Assembly (NCBI RefSeq): GCF_000485595.1
Contig: NW_014577257.1
Span: 652 to 27,925, forward strand
Length of the DNA stretch: 27,274 nucleotides
From: Priapulus caudatus
Lineage: Eukaryota; Priapulida; Priapulimorpha; Priapulimorphida; Priapulidae
Reading direction: 5' to 3'
The position numbers and the translations under genes are program-made. The notes under the pieces are model-generated. The model did no database searches and was not told the DNA's origin. It was given only the letters and a program-made list of their open reading frames with translations. This document shows, in pieces, positions 19,358-27,274 of the stretch. How positions within the stretch are numbered: the stretch's first letter is position 1; every line of letters starts with the position of its first letter.

Positions 19358-19362
19358 TTGCC
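19358..19362. repeat. Target-site duplication TTGCC (left)
   Basis: TTGCC immediately precedes the left copia LTR and recurs at 24888-24892 after the right LTR. Five bp is the usual Ty1/copia duplication length. Confidence 0.85.
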
Positions 19363-19653
19363 TGTTTCCTCAGGCATAATTATCTCACCTTGTTCCGCTG
19401 CCAACACTGAATATTCTTCCACTGACGAGCCTCGAGCTCGTACTACCTGGTATTGTGTTTCTGCTCTCGTATCACTCATACCAGGCCACAAATATATATA
19501 CACTCATGTTCGCACACGTAGCATTTTCCTCCTCACTGGGAGATGCCATCACATCTTTCTCGCCGAAGTACCCGGATGCACAGCTTGCCACTCTTTCACA
19601 GCGCATGCGCCACACATAAACCGGATGTTTCGTTGCTTCATGTAACATTAACA
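19363..19653 (-). repeat. Copia 3' LTR
   Basis: TG...CA ends (plus strand TGTTTCCTCA... to ...CATTAACA). Pairs with 24111-24887 once the nested insertion is removed. It has GGCA at about 19373-19376 that the partner lacks. Contains GCGCATGCGC near 19600, the core of NRF1 sites. Confidence 0.93.
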
Positions 19654-19666
19654 ATCTCCATGTTAT

Positions 19667-19685
19667 CTTTTTCTTTCTTTTTCTT
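19667..19685 (-). other. Copia polypurine tract
   Basis: On the minus strand AAGAAAAAGAAAGAAAAAG, 13 bp upstream of the 3' LTR. This is the expected primer for plus-strand DNA synthesis. Confidence 0.75.
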
Positions 19686-19757
19686 ATAATGGACTGCTCA
19701 ACATTTAACGTATATACATATATACACATAGCTGCATACAAGTTCGTGAGAAGAGTT

Positions 19758-21345
19758 CAGGATGCAGCTTTCCAAAAACCATCACTGATGGCTTTCAACA
19801 GACTGAAAGATGATGCGTCTTTCTTGGTCAAACAGTCTGCCAACTGCTGAGTGCCCTGAGTCCAGCACACATCTCATACTTGTTTGTTTGCTATTAGTTC
19901 CTTATGCCACTTATCTCCAACCTGAGACGTTTGTCTTCAACAAACTTTGTCGACCTGATTGCTTGTCGAACGATTATCCACAACACACACGACTGGTAAC
20001 ATTTCAGGACTACTTACACCTTTAGTAATCTCCGCAAACAGTGTAGCCAGAAACACACAACTGTCTATTCCATCAGCGAGTGACAGGGTTTCAGCTGCAA
20101 GTGTGCTTCGAACAACACGTCGTATCCGCTTAGATTTCCAACAGATTGGAGAAAACAAGCCTGTTTGTCCCATGACTCATGATGAGTACAATAAAGTGAC
20201 CATCTTGTGACCCACCGTTTTTCAAATTGGCAAATGACGCATCATTGAATACAACAAGTTGCAAGTCACTGTCTTCAACATATTGAAATTTAAGGCGTAC
20301 CCTATCTGACTTCAATTTTTTCACAACCTTGTTGACTTTAATAAATACAACTCTAGCATATTTCACTCTACTAGCTGAACAGGACGCTTCAAATAAAATG
20401 TCAGGTCTACTGTGACGAGCCACCCAGAGTAACTGTCCCACTTTAGACCTCGGCAAAGTTTTCTCATCCTCTGTCAGGCACGAGTCTTTGAACACTATTC
20501 TGTGTTTGTCTAGGTTTACTGGAGTGACACTACTGACATAGTGATCTGGATGTAGCACAATGTGTTTCTGATGGCACAACAAATCCATCGGAATATACCT
20601 AAATGCAGCACTGATTTCTTTTCCAACACTAAGTACATCCTTTACTTTGTTGATAACAGTCTGCCCAAACTCTGGGGTTCCACCCCATAAAAAATCATCG
20701 ACATGACTTGCCAGTACACCAATTGCCTCTCCTCCACTGTGATCTAGCCAGAAAAACTGCAGGATCCACTTTTGATATCTTGGCACCCAGATCTGGCATC
20801 ACAGTTTTCACTTGATTGTACCAATATAAGGACGCATCAACTAGACCTTATACACATTTCCTAAGATGCCAAACTACACCAGAAGTATTAACTTCTTTAG
20901 AAGGTCTAATAAACACATCCCTGTCAAGTAGGTGACCCTGAAGAAAAGCTGTTTTTATGTCCATAGAAAATGGCTCCCACCCTTTCTGTGCCATGACTGC
21001 TAAAATCATCTTCAATGACTCCATAGTACATGTTAACGAAGCTCTTGGTGTCTCACTAGTACAGAGTTCTTCGAAACCCCTCGCAACTAATTTAGCTTTA
21101 GGAATAACTCCCTCTGGGGTTTCTTTCATAATCAAAATCCAACGTGTTGAAATACACTTCTGGCCTACATCTGCGACCTCTTCAAAAACCTTGTTGTTTT
21201 TCCAACTATGCAATTCTTTGAACTTTGCCTCAGTGAAAGTCTCTTCTTCCAATATCATTACTGACTCTTGACTTGTTTCAAAGCAATTGTCAATGTCACT
21301 GTCACCGACAGCTACTGAATTATTTTCCTCCACATCCATTCTCAT
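19758..21345 (-). pseudogene. Copia reverse transcriptase-RNase H remnant
   Basis: The RT palm is visible in two open pieces. 21345-20848 has STRWILIMKE, PKAKLVARGF and the catalytic SMDIKTAFLQG (Asp at about 20960). 20786-20130 has the second catalytic pair ASHVDDFLW (about 20697). They are joined by a stop (TAA at about 20848) where the conserved KCxYGL tyrosine is expected. RNase H follows: VFNDASFAN (Asp about 20242), a frame change before 20173, then STLAAETLSLADG (Glu about 20091) and VVDN (about 19977). The pol C-terminal signature QLADCLTKK is at about 19840, and the stop is at 19758-19760. The domains would copy element RNA to DNA. The stop and frameshift prevent a full product. Confidence 0.9.
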
Positions 21346-21661
21346 TCACAGTTGGACATATAGTGTCACTATCACCAGCATCAGCGAGCACAATCTCTAT
21401 CTGATTAACTCTACTTAAATCAACGGACTCTCTCATCCCTTCCTAGGAAGGATGTTGCAAATATTCTATATTGAACTAGTTTTTGTTTTTTCCAGTATCT
21501 TTACCAACTTTGCTTATGACTTTTCCAACTATAAAAGTATCACTCTGTCTGTCAACATATTTAACAGTTTGACCCTTCTTTACAAGCACTCTGTCACTTA
21601 CAGCTCCCCCTTTTGTCGAAATGATTCTGTCTTGTGTAGGCTCTTCATCAGAGCTGATATT
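21346..21661 (-). pseudogene. Copia integrase C-terminal/linker remnant
   Basis: On the minus strand a basic segment with VKKGQTVKYVDRQSDTF and a KDTGKNKN word precedes a TAG where a Trp (NWFNI in relatives) is expected. Stops occur in all frames. It corresponds to the linker between integrase and RT. Confidence 0.6.
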
Positions 21662-22733
21662 TTATTGATCAAATTGACCTTCACACATCGACATAGACTT
21701 TCCATTTGAATGACTTCTCTCAACACAAGACTCTGTCTCTTTCTGTCCATTTGACTCTTCTGATAAAGTATCAAGTTCATTGCTTGTTCCTTCACAGTCA
21801 TTTGACATTTTTACTTTAGACAACCAACACTGATGTACATGAACATATGTCCTGCCATGTCTGACAAACACCACAACACCATCTTGTCCAATGACTGTTC
21901 CAGGTTCTTTCCATTCTCGTGAATCATGACGTTTATAATAAACTTTATCTCCAGTTAAAAAAAATTTGTCTTTAGACCTCACTGTTCTCCTCAAAGCACG
22001 TCTTAGTCTGTCAGACGTTTCTGATGCCAAGAAAGCTTTCTTTGTATCATGGAGTGCTGCAATGTGTTTTCCCACACATTCACTGATAGTGGTACTTTCC
22101 AAAGCTGGGAGTTTATCAGTCAGCACACTTGGTAAATTTGGATTATGCCCAAACACAATCTGATATGGACTGTACCTATGTACATTATGTAATGTGTTTT
22201 TAGCATTCACTGACCACGGAAGAGCAACTTCCCAATAATAGCTATACTCGCTTTCACTTTCACTAAGATTTCTTTTAAAATCCCATTGTGTCTCTCCACA
22301 ACCCCACAACTCCAGGGACTAAAAGCAGCCAATGTTTTACTTCAATGTTGAAATTCTCAACCATATCTCTAAATTCTTGGTTGTTGAACTGTAAACCATT
22401 ATCACTGAAGACCTTTTTTGGAGGTCCATGAACACTAATCCAGTGTGTAATAAATTTGTTCACTATCTGCGAAGAATGCTTTGTTTTTATGATACATGCT
22501 GCACTGAACCTTGAAAACATGTCTATGATGTGAAACACCCAAACGTTTATGTCTAATTCATGCAAATCCAAGGCTACAGTTTCATTGTAACATGTTGCCA
22601 TGGGTAACCCTACAACAGGTCTCGGGGTAGTCTTTCTAAATTTTACACAAAGACCACACTTATCCATGCCACTGCTCAAAAGAGTGAAAACACCATCACC
22701 GTTTACCCCTGCACTTTTCAACAAAGACTTCAA
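21662..22733 (-). pseudogene. Copia integrase remnant
   Basis: The open piece 22733-22275 carries the Cys pair CGLC of the zinc-binding domain, the first catalytic Asp in VALDLHE (about 22567) and the second in VFSDNG (about 22402). The catalytic Glu lies in SPWSCGVVERHNG at about 22295, in a third frame, followed by the C-terminal piece 22309-21662 (RYSPYQIVFG, VYYKRHDSREWKEPG). Spacing between the second Asp and Glu is about 35 residues, as in DD35E integrases. Two frame changes lie within about 60 bp of the Glu. The paired His of the HHCC zinc finger are absent, apparently deleted near 22740. The enzyme would insert element cDNA into host DNA. This copy cannot be made intact. Confidence 0.9.
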
Positions 22734-22739
22734 ACGGTC

Positions 22740-23277
22740 AGCCTACTGCTCATTTCTTCACTGACAATCAAGACTTCATCCTTGGAAAACTGTGATTGTT
22801 ATCTACAACCACCTAACTTGTTACCTGAAATGTCTATGCAATAATGACAACTAGATGTCAGCTCCAAATCTACTGGTTGACCAAACATTGTCACCTTATT
22901 CTTGGACATATCTAAATCTGTACTTGCACGTTTAAGTGATTGTTTGCTGAGTAGTAAAGGAATGTCAGCACAAACTACTTCAGTTTCAATGTTACACTGT
23001 GTATCTCCTATTTTCGCAGGTATAGTAATCTTCTAACAAGACTTGACAATCTGGCCATCGCCAAACTTAAAGTGTTTCATACTATTTTGCTTTACTATTT
23101 TTCCTTTGTCAGCAGACTCAATATTACCTACATACTGTTTCAACCAATTCTCACCGCAAACAGTTTTAGTGCAAGCAGTATCGATAATAGTTGCACCAAA
23201 CGACTCCGTCACAAGTATCTCATTAACAGAGGACTCTTTTGTGAACAAAGTTATGTTACAGGTTTCTGTGTCATTGC
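22740..23277 (-). pseudogene. Copia protease and spacer remnant
   Basis: The frame 23248-23033 carries ATIIDTACTKTVCG, the aspartic protease active-site region. The catalytic Asp is at about 23181, with DTA where most family members have DSG or DTG. A TAG at 23033-23035 interrupts the domain. Conserved downstream words (IPLLLSKQSL, FGQPVDLELT, HYCIDISG) continue in the same frame to about 22815, with another stop at about 22803. The protease would cleave the Gag-Pol polyprotein. Confidence 0.85.
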
Positions 23278-24085
23278 CTACATTTTCCTGTTGTGTGTTT
23301 TCGTCATGTTCCGTTTATCTTTGAGATTAGCCTGTTCAGCTTTGTGAGGGCACTGCCTCATCCAATGAAAAACACTTTTGCAAATGGCACAGGTTGTTCT
23401 CTTCCCGAATCTGTTAAGTGGATTAGTTCCAACTGGCATTTTGTTGACATATCGTTTACTGGTATCTCTACTGCCCTCTTTCTGTCTAGAAGCAAAAAAC
23501 ACTGACTCTTGTTTGACTTTTATAGGTTCTGCAGAAGTACAACCAAAAGCTCCTCCCTCTGAAGAAATACCAGTTCTCTCACCAGAAAGTCTTTTCATCG
23601 CTGATTTCATAGACATTAATGTTAAATCAGTGCACGCAGTCATTGCCAACTGTTTCTCTCTCGCCAACAAATTAGCATTATCTAATAACTTGAATGCCAA
23701 CACAGCATCTGGTAACTCCATCTTTAGTTTCTTACACTTTGAATACAAGACCTCAAACTCGTATATGTAATCCGCTATTTTCACTCCCTCAACTCGTTTG
23801 AATGAATCAAACATCGTATACGCCTCATAAGCCAGGTCCTTGTCTTTCTTCTTAAACACTATTGAGCGCTGTAAGCAACGTTTTCATTCCGTTGTTGTGA
23901 TCCAACTCGTCGACAGAAATATCAACTGCCGTTTCTCTCGCTTTCTCAGTTAACGATAATGTCAGTGCTAATGCCTGTTTTTTCACCTCTAAATCAGTCA
24001 TGCGCTGCCAAATGCTTATTTCATTCACCCATGCCTCGTACGACGTTTCACCAAACTTCGGAGGTTGCTTGTAATTCGCCGCCAT
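23278..24085 (-). pseudogene. Copia gag remnant with zinc knuckle
   Basis: ATG at 24085 opens MAANYKQPPKFGET, then W-containing capsid-like sequence to 23852. The reading continues in another frame from 23859 (AYTMFDSFKRVEGVKIADYI) to a stop at 23278. The second piece contains a canonical CCHC knuckle (CAICKSVFHWMRQC, CX2CX4HX4C, 23391-23350) that binds element RNA. A one-base frame change at about 23855 separates capsid halves. The start codon lies in CAAGATGGCGGC, a perfect YY1-type motif. Confidence 0.92.
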
Positions 24086-24093
24086 CTTGCAAA

Positions 24094-24109
24094 CTACCTT
24101 CTGCTACCA
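24094..24109 (-). other. Copia primer-binding site (initiator Met-tRNA)
   Basis: The minus strand reads TGGTAGCAGAAGG directly after the 5' LTR (one T spacer). TGGTAGCAGA is complementary to the 3' end of animal initiator Met-tRNA, the usual primer for copia elements. Confidence 0.88.
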
Positions 24110-24110
24110 A

Positions 24111-24887
24111 TGTTGCCTCATAATTATCTCACCTTGTTCCGCTGCCAACACTGAATATTCTTCCACTGACGAGCCTCGAGCTCGTAGTACCCGGTCCTGT
24201 GTGTCTGCTCTCGTATCACTCATACCAGGCCACAATTATATACACTCATGTTCGCACACGTAGCATTTCGCTTCTCACTGGGTGACGCCAACCATGGTTA
24301 GGGATATTTCTCATAGCTCTCAGCTCCTTTACTCGTTCCACACCTCGTCACCAGATGTAAAAACTCAATAAATAATAATAAATAATAAGATAATAAAACT
24401 CAAAATTCACGGAGGCTATACAGCGATATAGCTAAATAGCTATATCTATATTAGCTATATAGCTAAGACGTGTCTATATGTATCTAAATTTCTAGAATTA
24501 TAACCCAACTTGTTCGCGAGATACACTTTCCTGCCGCCCATAGCTGTGTGTATATTAGCCTGTGAGCGATACCGCGCGTGCATATTTGCTAATTAATTAA
24601 TCAATCTAATTGCGCTTCAATAAACTCAATATTCACAGAGATTATAGCGAAGACGTGTCTATATGAATTTTGAGTTTTATTATCTTATTATTTATTATTA
24701 TTTATTGAGTTTTTACATCTGGTGGCGAGATGTGGAGCGAGTAAAGGAGCTGAGAGCTATGAGAAATATCCCTAACCCGCCACCACATCTTTCTCCCCGA
24801 AGTACCCGGATGCACAGCTCACCACTATTTCACAGCGCATGCGCCACACATAAACCGGATGTTCCGTTGCTTCATGTAACATTAACA
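24111..24887 (-). repeat. Copia 5' LTR, split by a MITE
   Basis: Matches 19363-19653 in two pieces: 24111-24295 and 24778-24887. Plus-strand ends are TGTTGCCTCA and TAACATTAACA. TTGCC follows at 24888-24892. Repeats the GCGCATGCGC motif near 24836. Confidence 0.93.
24296..24777. mobile_element. 482-bp MITE with 114-bp terminal inverted repeats
   Basis: The ends GGTTAGGGATATTTCTC... (24296-24409) and ...GAGAAATATCCCTAACC (24664-24777) are near-perfect reverse complements of about 114 bp. It interrupts the copia LTR, so absence from the sister LTR (around 19546) defines its limits. CGCCAACCA before and CGCCACCA after look like an 8-9-bp target duplication with one difference. The interior (24410-24663) has no coding capacity and contains TATAGCTA-type short palindromes. 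Long inverted repeats and 8-9-bp duplications suggest a Mutator- or hAT-like mobiliser. The superfamily is undetermined. Confidence 0.93.
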
Positions 24888-24892
24888 TTGCC
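24888..24892. repeat. Target-site duplication TTGCC (right)
   Basis: Identical to 19358-19362. Completes the copia insertion footprint. Confidence 0.85.
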
Positions 24893-25529
24893 TTTTCTAT
24901 AAACTACAGGAACGTAATTTGGTTGTGAACTGGTTTTGGTTGCTATTGGATGGTATTTGTAAGCTTGATAGCTACAGTGAATTGTATATTTATGAATCGT
25001 GTTTTACTTATTGTGATGAAGTGATTGTTTTGGATCATTTTTAGATGTTATTTGTGAAGTGAAAGAATCCACAATTCTCAATGTCTCAAGCAGGAAATGA
25101 ACAAGGTGTTTTAATTTGGCATATACGGTCATAAAAAGAGATTATAGCCTTATCGTTTGTTTGCACATGGAGGGTATAGGTTAAAGGGTATGAGATTTCT
25201 CTACATGATATGAAGAGATCAAGTGCGAAACCTACGAGTTACTAACTTTGTATAAAATTGTCTTTTAACTTTCTCATTTTTGTAGTTAACTGTCGTTTTT
25301 AATATTGTCATGCAAAAAGAATTGAAATTTACTTTCGTTGCATGAAGTGTAGGATGAATTATGTGCTGCTCAATGACGGAATGAGTTATTACAAGAAATT
25401 GTGTGTGGTAAAGTGTGCATGTTAGTGGATAACTATAAACAATGGAGCCGTTTGTGAACACTGTAGTTATGTACGTGAAACGTCCTCTATCACCAGAATA
25501 AGTTCCGCAAACAGTTTCAAGATATTCCA

Positions 25530-25530
<1 letters not shown>
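24893..25530. other. Unassigned AT-rich stretch
   Basis: Flanking DNA of the copia insertion. It may be the displaced continuation of the dispanin 3' region. No gene, RNA or repeat recognised. The 134-codon minus-strand frame at 25219-25623 includes an SLSLSLS segment from the (GA)n tract and no domain. Confidence 0.45.

Positions 25531-25532
<2 letters not shown>

Positions 25533-25562
<30 letters not shown>
25533..25562. repeat. (GA)n microsatellite
   Basis: About 15 uninterrupted GA units. Confidence 0.98.
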
Positions 25563-25566
<4 letters not shown>

Positions 25567-25815
25567 ATAAACCATTCTAGGTGGTATTAATAGCATGTAT
25601 GGATTTGCTATAGCATACCACAACTAACATGATACCAATTTGAAGTGGTTTGAATGGTTTGTGTGTTTTATAATGGTGTACAGAAGAAATCATTGAGTAA
25701 TAGTGTAATACTTACAGTAGTTATATTTTCCGTGCATATGATCCTAGGTGCATATTAGCGCTGTCAGTCTGTGACTGTCGCGTGGAGTCGTGTCGACGCT
25801 GTGTCATCACTTGCG

Positions 25816-26172
25816 CCCTGGGGGACATAGACCCTATGAGCCCAGGGTACGTTCCGGCAGTATACGGTCCGGTATACCGAAACGTACCCTGGTCACTATT
25901 TGATATGGTTAGGGTTAGGATTAGGGTTAGGGTTAGGGTTAGAGTTAGGGTTAGGGTTAGGGTTAGGGTTAGGGTTAGGGTTAGGGTTAGGGTTAGGGTT
26001 AGGGTTAGAGTTAGTGAGTAGGCGTAGGCGTAGGCGACTCCCTAGACTTGTTAGTGGAGTAGGCGGGGTACGGTCCGGCATATTAGATAGTACCAGGGTA
26101 CGTTCCGGTATACCGGACCGTACCCAGGGTACGTTTCGGCAGTACCTCGGGGGACATAGACCCATTCAGCGC
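25816..26172 (+). mobile_element. Telomere-core palindromic element, arm A
   Basis: Modules of GTACGTTCCGG, GGTCCGGTATACCG and CATAGACCC flank a (TTAGGG)n core and a GTAGGCGTAGGCGACTCCC segment. From GATATGGTTAGGG to CAGCGCT it matches the reverse complement of 26417-26733. The outermost left module (about 45 bp, CCTGGGGGACATAGACCC...) is flipped relative to the partner. No coding capacity. It resembles a foldback/MITE element carrying interstitial telomeric repeats. The family is not recognised. Confidence 0.8.
25909..26014 (+). repeat. Interstitial telomeric-type repeat (TTAGGG)n, arm A
   Basis: About 17 TTAGGG units with rare variants (TTAGGA, TTAGAG). G-rich on the plus strand. LGLGLGL/VRVRVRV frames are artefacts. 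Confidence 0.97.
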
Positions 26173-26416
26173 TACTGAGAGCTGTCCCGTCACGGGTGCG
26201 TAGTAGTAAATACAGCGTGTGCACACATCTCGTCCGTATGTCGTCGACCGTACAAGCAGCAAGACGACCGAGCGCCAATAAAAATCAATAGCGAAAGCAT
26301 TGCGACGCAGCGAAAAACGAAATGGTGGCGGCGAGTATTAGTGCTGTGTGAGCCGTGGGGTCCCACGCGCGCGCTATAGTAGCAAACGTCCAGCCTAGGG
26401 TACCTAGTCCAGCCCT
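26173..26416. other. Spacer between the two inverted telomere-core elements
   Basis: GC-rich unique sequence of about 244 bp with no gene recognised. It forms the loop of the large inverted repeat. Confidence 0.6.
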
Positions 26417-26733
26417 AGCGCTGATAGGGTCTATGGTCCCCAGGGTACTGCCGGAACGTACCCTGGGTACGGTCCGGTATACCGGAACGTACCTGGTACT
26501 AAATACTACTATCTAATATGCCGGACCGTACCTCGCCTACTCCACTAACGAGTCTAGGGAGTCGCCTACGCCTACTCCCTAACCCTAACCCTAACTCTAA
26601 CCCTAACACTAACCCTAACCCTAACCCTACCCCTAACCATATCAGCTAGATAGTTACCAGAGTACGTTCCAGTATACCGGACCATACCCAGGGTACGTTC
26701 CGGCAGTACCCTGGGGGACATAGACCCTATCAG
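26417..26733 (-). mobile_element. Telomere-core palindromic element, arm B
   Basis: Its own ends are inverted repeats of about 85 bp: AGCGCTGATAGGGTCTATGG... at the left and ...CATAGACCCTATCAGC at the right, both continuing through CAGGGTACTGCCGGAACG-type and GGTCCGGTATACC-type modules. The core is (CCCTAA)n at about 26577-26639 beside GAGTCGCCTACGCCTACTCC. This is the more regular of the two copies and defines the element structure. No target duplication is obvious. Confidence 0.8.
26577..26639 (-). repeat. Interstitial telomeric-type repeat (CCCTAA)n, arm B
   Basis: About ten CCCTAA units with variants (CTCTAA, CACTAA, CCCTAC). Orientation is opposite to the tract at 25909-26014. Confidence 0.95.
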
Positions 26734-26776
26734 CAACACTAGCAGTGATAAGCCACGGACGATGTCTAGCCATCGC

Positions 26777-26905
26777 ATCCCTCTCTTTCGCTCGCTGTTG
26801 CTCTCTCCCCTCACTCACTCCCTCTCTCGCTCGATCATGCCCCCTCCCCCTTCTTCTCCTCCGCTTCCTCCTTTTCTTCCTCCTCCTCCTCCTCCCGATG
26901 ATTGA
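26777..26905. repeat. Pyrimidine-rich low-complexity tract
   Basis: CTCTCTCGCTCG, CCCCCTTCTTCTCC and (TCC)n words, 130 bp almost free of purines. No gene. Confidence 0.9.
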
Positions 26906-27250
26906 AAATTAAATACTGAAATAATAATTGTAAATCTATCACGTAGAATTATAATTGGCTGAAATAGGTTACTTCACTCTTCATAATCACGTCAAACATA
27001 GCCAAATGAGAAAGATTCCACGGAAATCGCCTATTATGCAACAGAAAATATGATGATCTATAGTCAAGGCACGCGAAGAGAAACCACGTTATTAGTAGGC
27101 TCCCTGAGGCGTAATAGCACGGACGAGGTTGAGGAAGCAACGAAATGAGGAGCACGTTATCAATGACCCAATTTCTATCATTTTAATTACCTGCGCTGTC
27201 TGTCATCCTATATGTCGCGCTGTGAAATAGCGAGGCAAATAGAGTTAGTG
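26906..27250. other. Unassigned stretch at the right edge
   Basis: AT-rich complex sequence. No gene, RNA or repeat recognised. Confidence 0.45.
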
Positions 27251-27274
27251 ATATATATATATATATATATATAT
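27251..27274. repeat. (AT)n microsatellite at the window end
   Basis: 12 AT units running to the last base, so the tract probably continues beyond the window. Confidence 0.97.

Larger units (their letters stand above)
19363..24887 (-). mobile_element. Ty1/copia LTR retrotransposon, nearly full length, inactivated
   Basis: Reading on the minus strand: 5' LTR (24887-24111, interrupted), primer-binding site, gag with zinc knuckle, protease, integrase, reverse transcriptase, RNase H, polypurine tract, 3' LTR (19653-19363). Integrase upstream of RT is the copia order. Flanking TTGCC repeats mark the insertion. The total is 5,525 bp, or about 5.0 kb without the nested 482-bp MITE. At least five frame changes, several in-frame stops and a deletion in the integrase zinc domain make it non-autonomous. 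The LTRs show multiple substitutions, so the insertion is not recent. Metazoan copia elements of this type are known from crustaceans, molluscs, cnidarians and other invertebrates. I cannot place the lineage further. Confidence 0.95.

Noticed and set aside
19356-19362. Left LTR starting at TGTTGCC (19356)
   Set aside because: That start needs an 11-bp indel against the other LTR and gives no target duplication. Starting at 19363 aligns better and gives a perfect TTGCC duplication.
19363-24887. Retroviral or gypsy-type element with an envelope gene
   Set aside because: Integrase precedes RT (copia order), no additional gene follows RNase H, and the 3' end goes directly to the polypurine tract.
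25782-26178. LGLGLGL / VRVRVRV / NPNPNP proteins
   Set aside because: Readings of (TTAGGG)n in different frames.
25909-26639. True chromosome end
   Set aside because: Tracts are short, contain variants, occur in both orientations and are followed by ordinary sequence. They are interstitial.
1-27274. tRNA or rRNA genes
   Set aside because: I looked for T-loop GTTCRANYC motifs with paired A boxes and for conserved rRNA words and found none convincing. A tRNA scan would be decisive.

Overview
The window looks like nuclear DNA from a metazoan, most probably an invertebrate. It has introns with GT-AG boundaries, abundant micro- and minisatellites, TTAGGG-type interstitial telomeric repeats, an animal-type Ty1/copia element primed from initiator Met-tRNA, and a CD225/dispanin gene. 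I cannot name the species. Four single-base Ns (1412, 13830, 14096, 15794) look like contig joins, and at least two of them bound a suspicious duplication.

Layout. Positions 1-3769 may hold the last two coding exons of an unrecognised plus-strand gene (1-50 and 3711-3769, phase-compatible). They are separated by an intron containing a 14-bp minisatellite, a CACATA array and a GA-rich tract. 3770-5060 is a possible long 3' UTR with further simple repeats. 5061-7440 shows no gene I recognise but has a perfect 21-bp-arm hairpin. 7640-10440 is an old AT-rich interspersed repeat, split by a short non-autonomous LTR retrotransposon (8202-10130). A second, inverted copy of that repeat at 12790-13645 lacks the insertion and so acts as an empty site. 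At 10873-10920 a perfect 48-bp hairpin sits between exact 7-bp direct repeats.

The clearest host gene is a plus-strand CD225/dispanin-family membrane protein. Its three recognisable coding exons are 16032-16502, 16971-17123 and 19097-19237, with a Pro/Gly/Tyr-rich cytosolic N-terminus. A 1.7-kb block carrying its middle exon (16531-18218) is repeated upstream at 14097-15793, exactly between two Ns. The upstream copy is frameshifted and is more likely an assembly artefact (misplaced haplotig or noisy gap fill) than a real tandem copy.

About 125 bp after the dispanin stop lies a nearly complete but dead Ty1/copia retrotransposon on the minus strand (19363-24887). It has paired LTRs, a 5-bp target duplication, a primer-binding site, a polypurine tract, and gag-protease-integrase-RT-RNase H remnants broken by stops and frameshifts. 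Its right-hand LTR was later hit by a 482-bp MITE with 114-bp terminal inverted repeats, giving a clear insertion order.

The right end (25816-26733) is an inverted pair of small elements. Each has palindromic GGTCCGGTATACC-type ends around a core of TTAGGG repeats. I consider these telomere-core elements, the 48-bp hairpin and the 14-bp splice-donor-like minisatellite the most unusual parts of the window. No biological system beyond mobile elements and the two gene pieces can be supported from the sequence alone.
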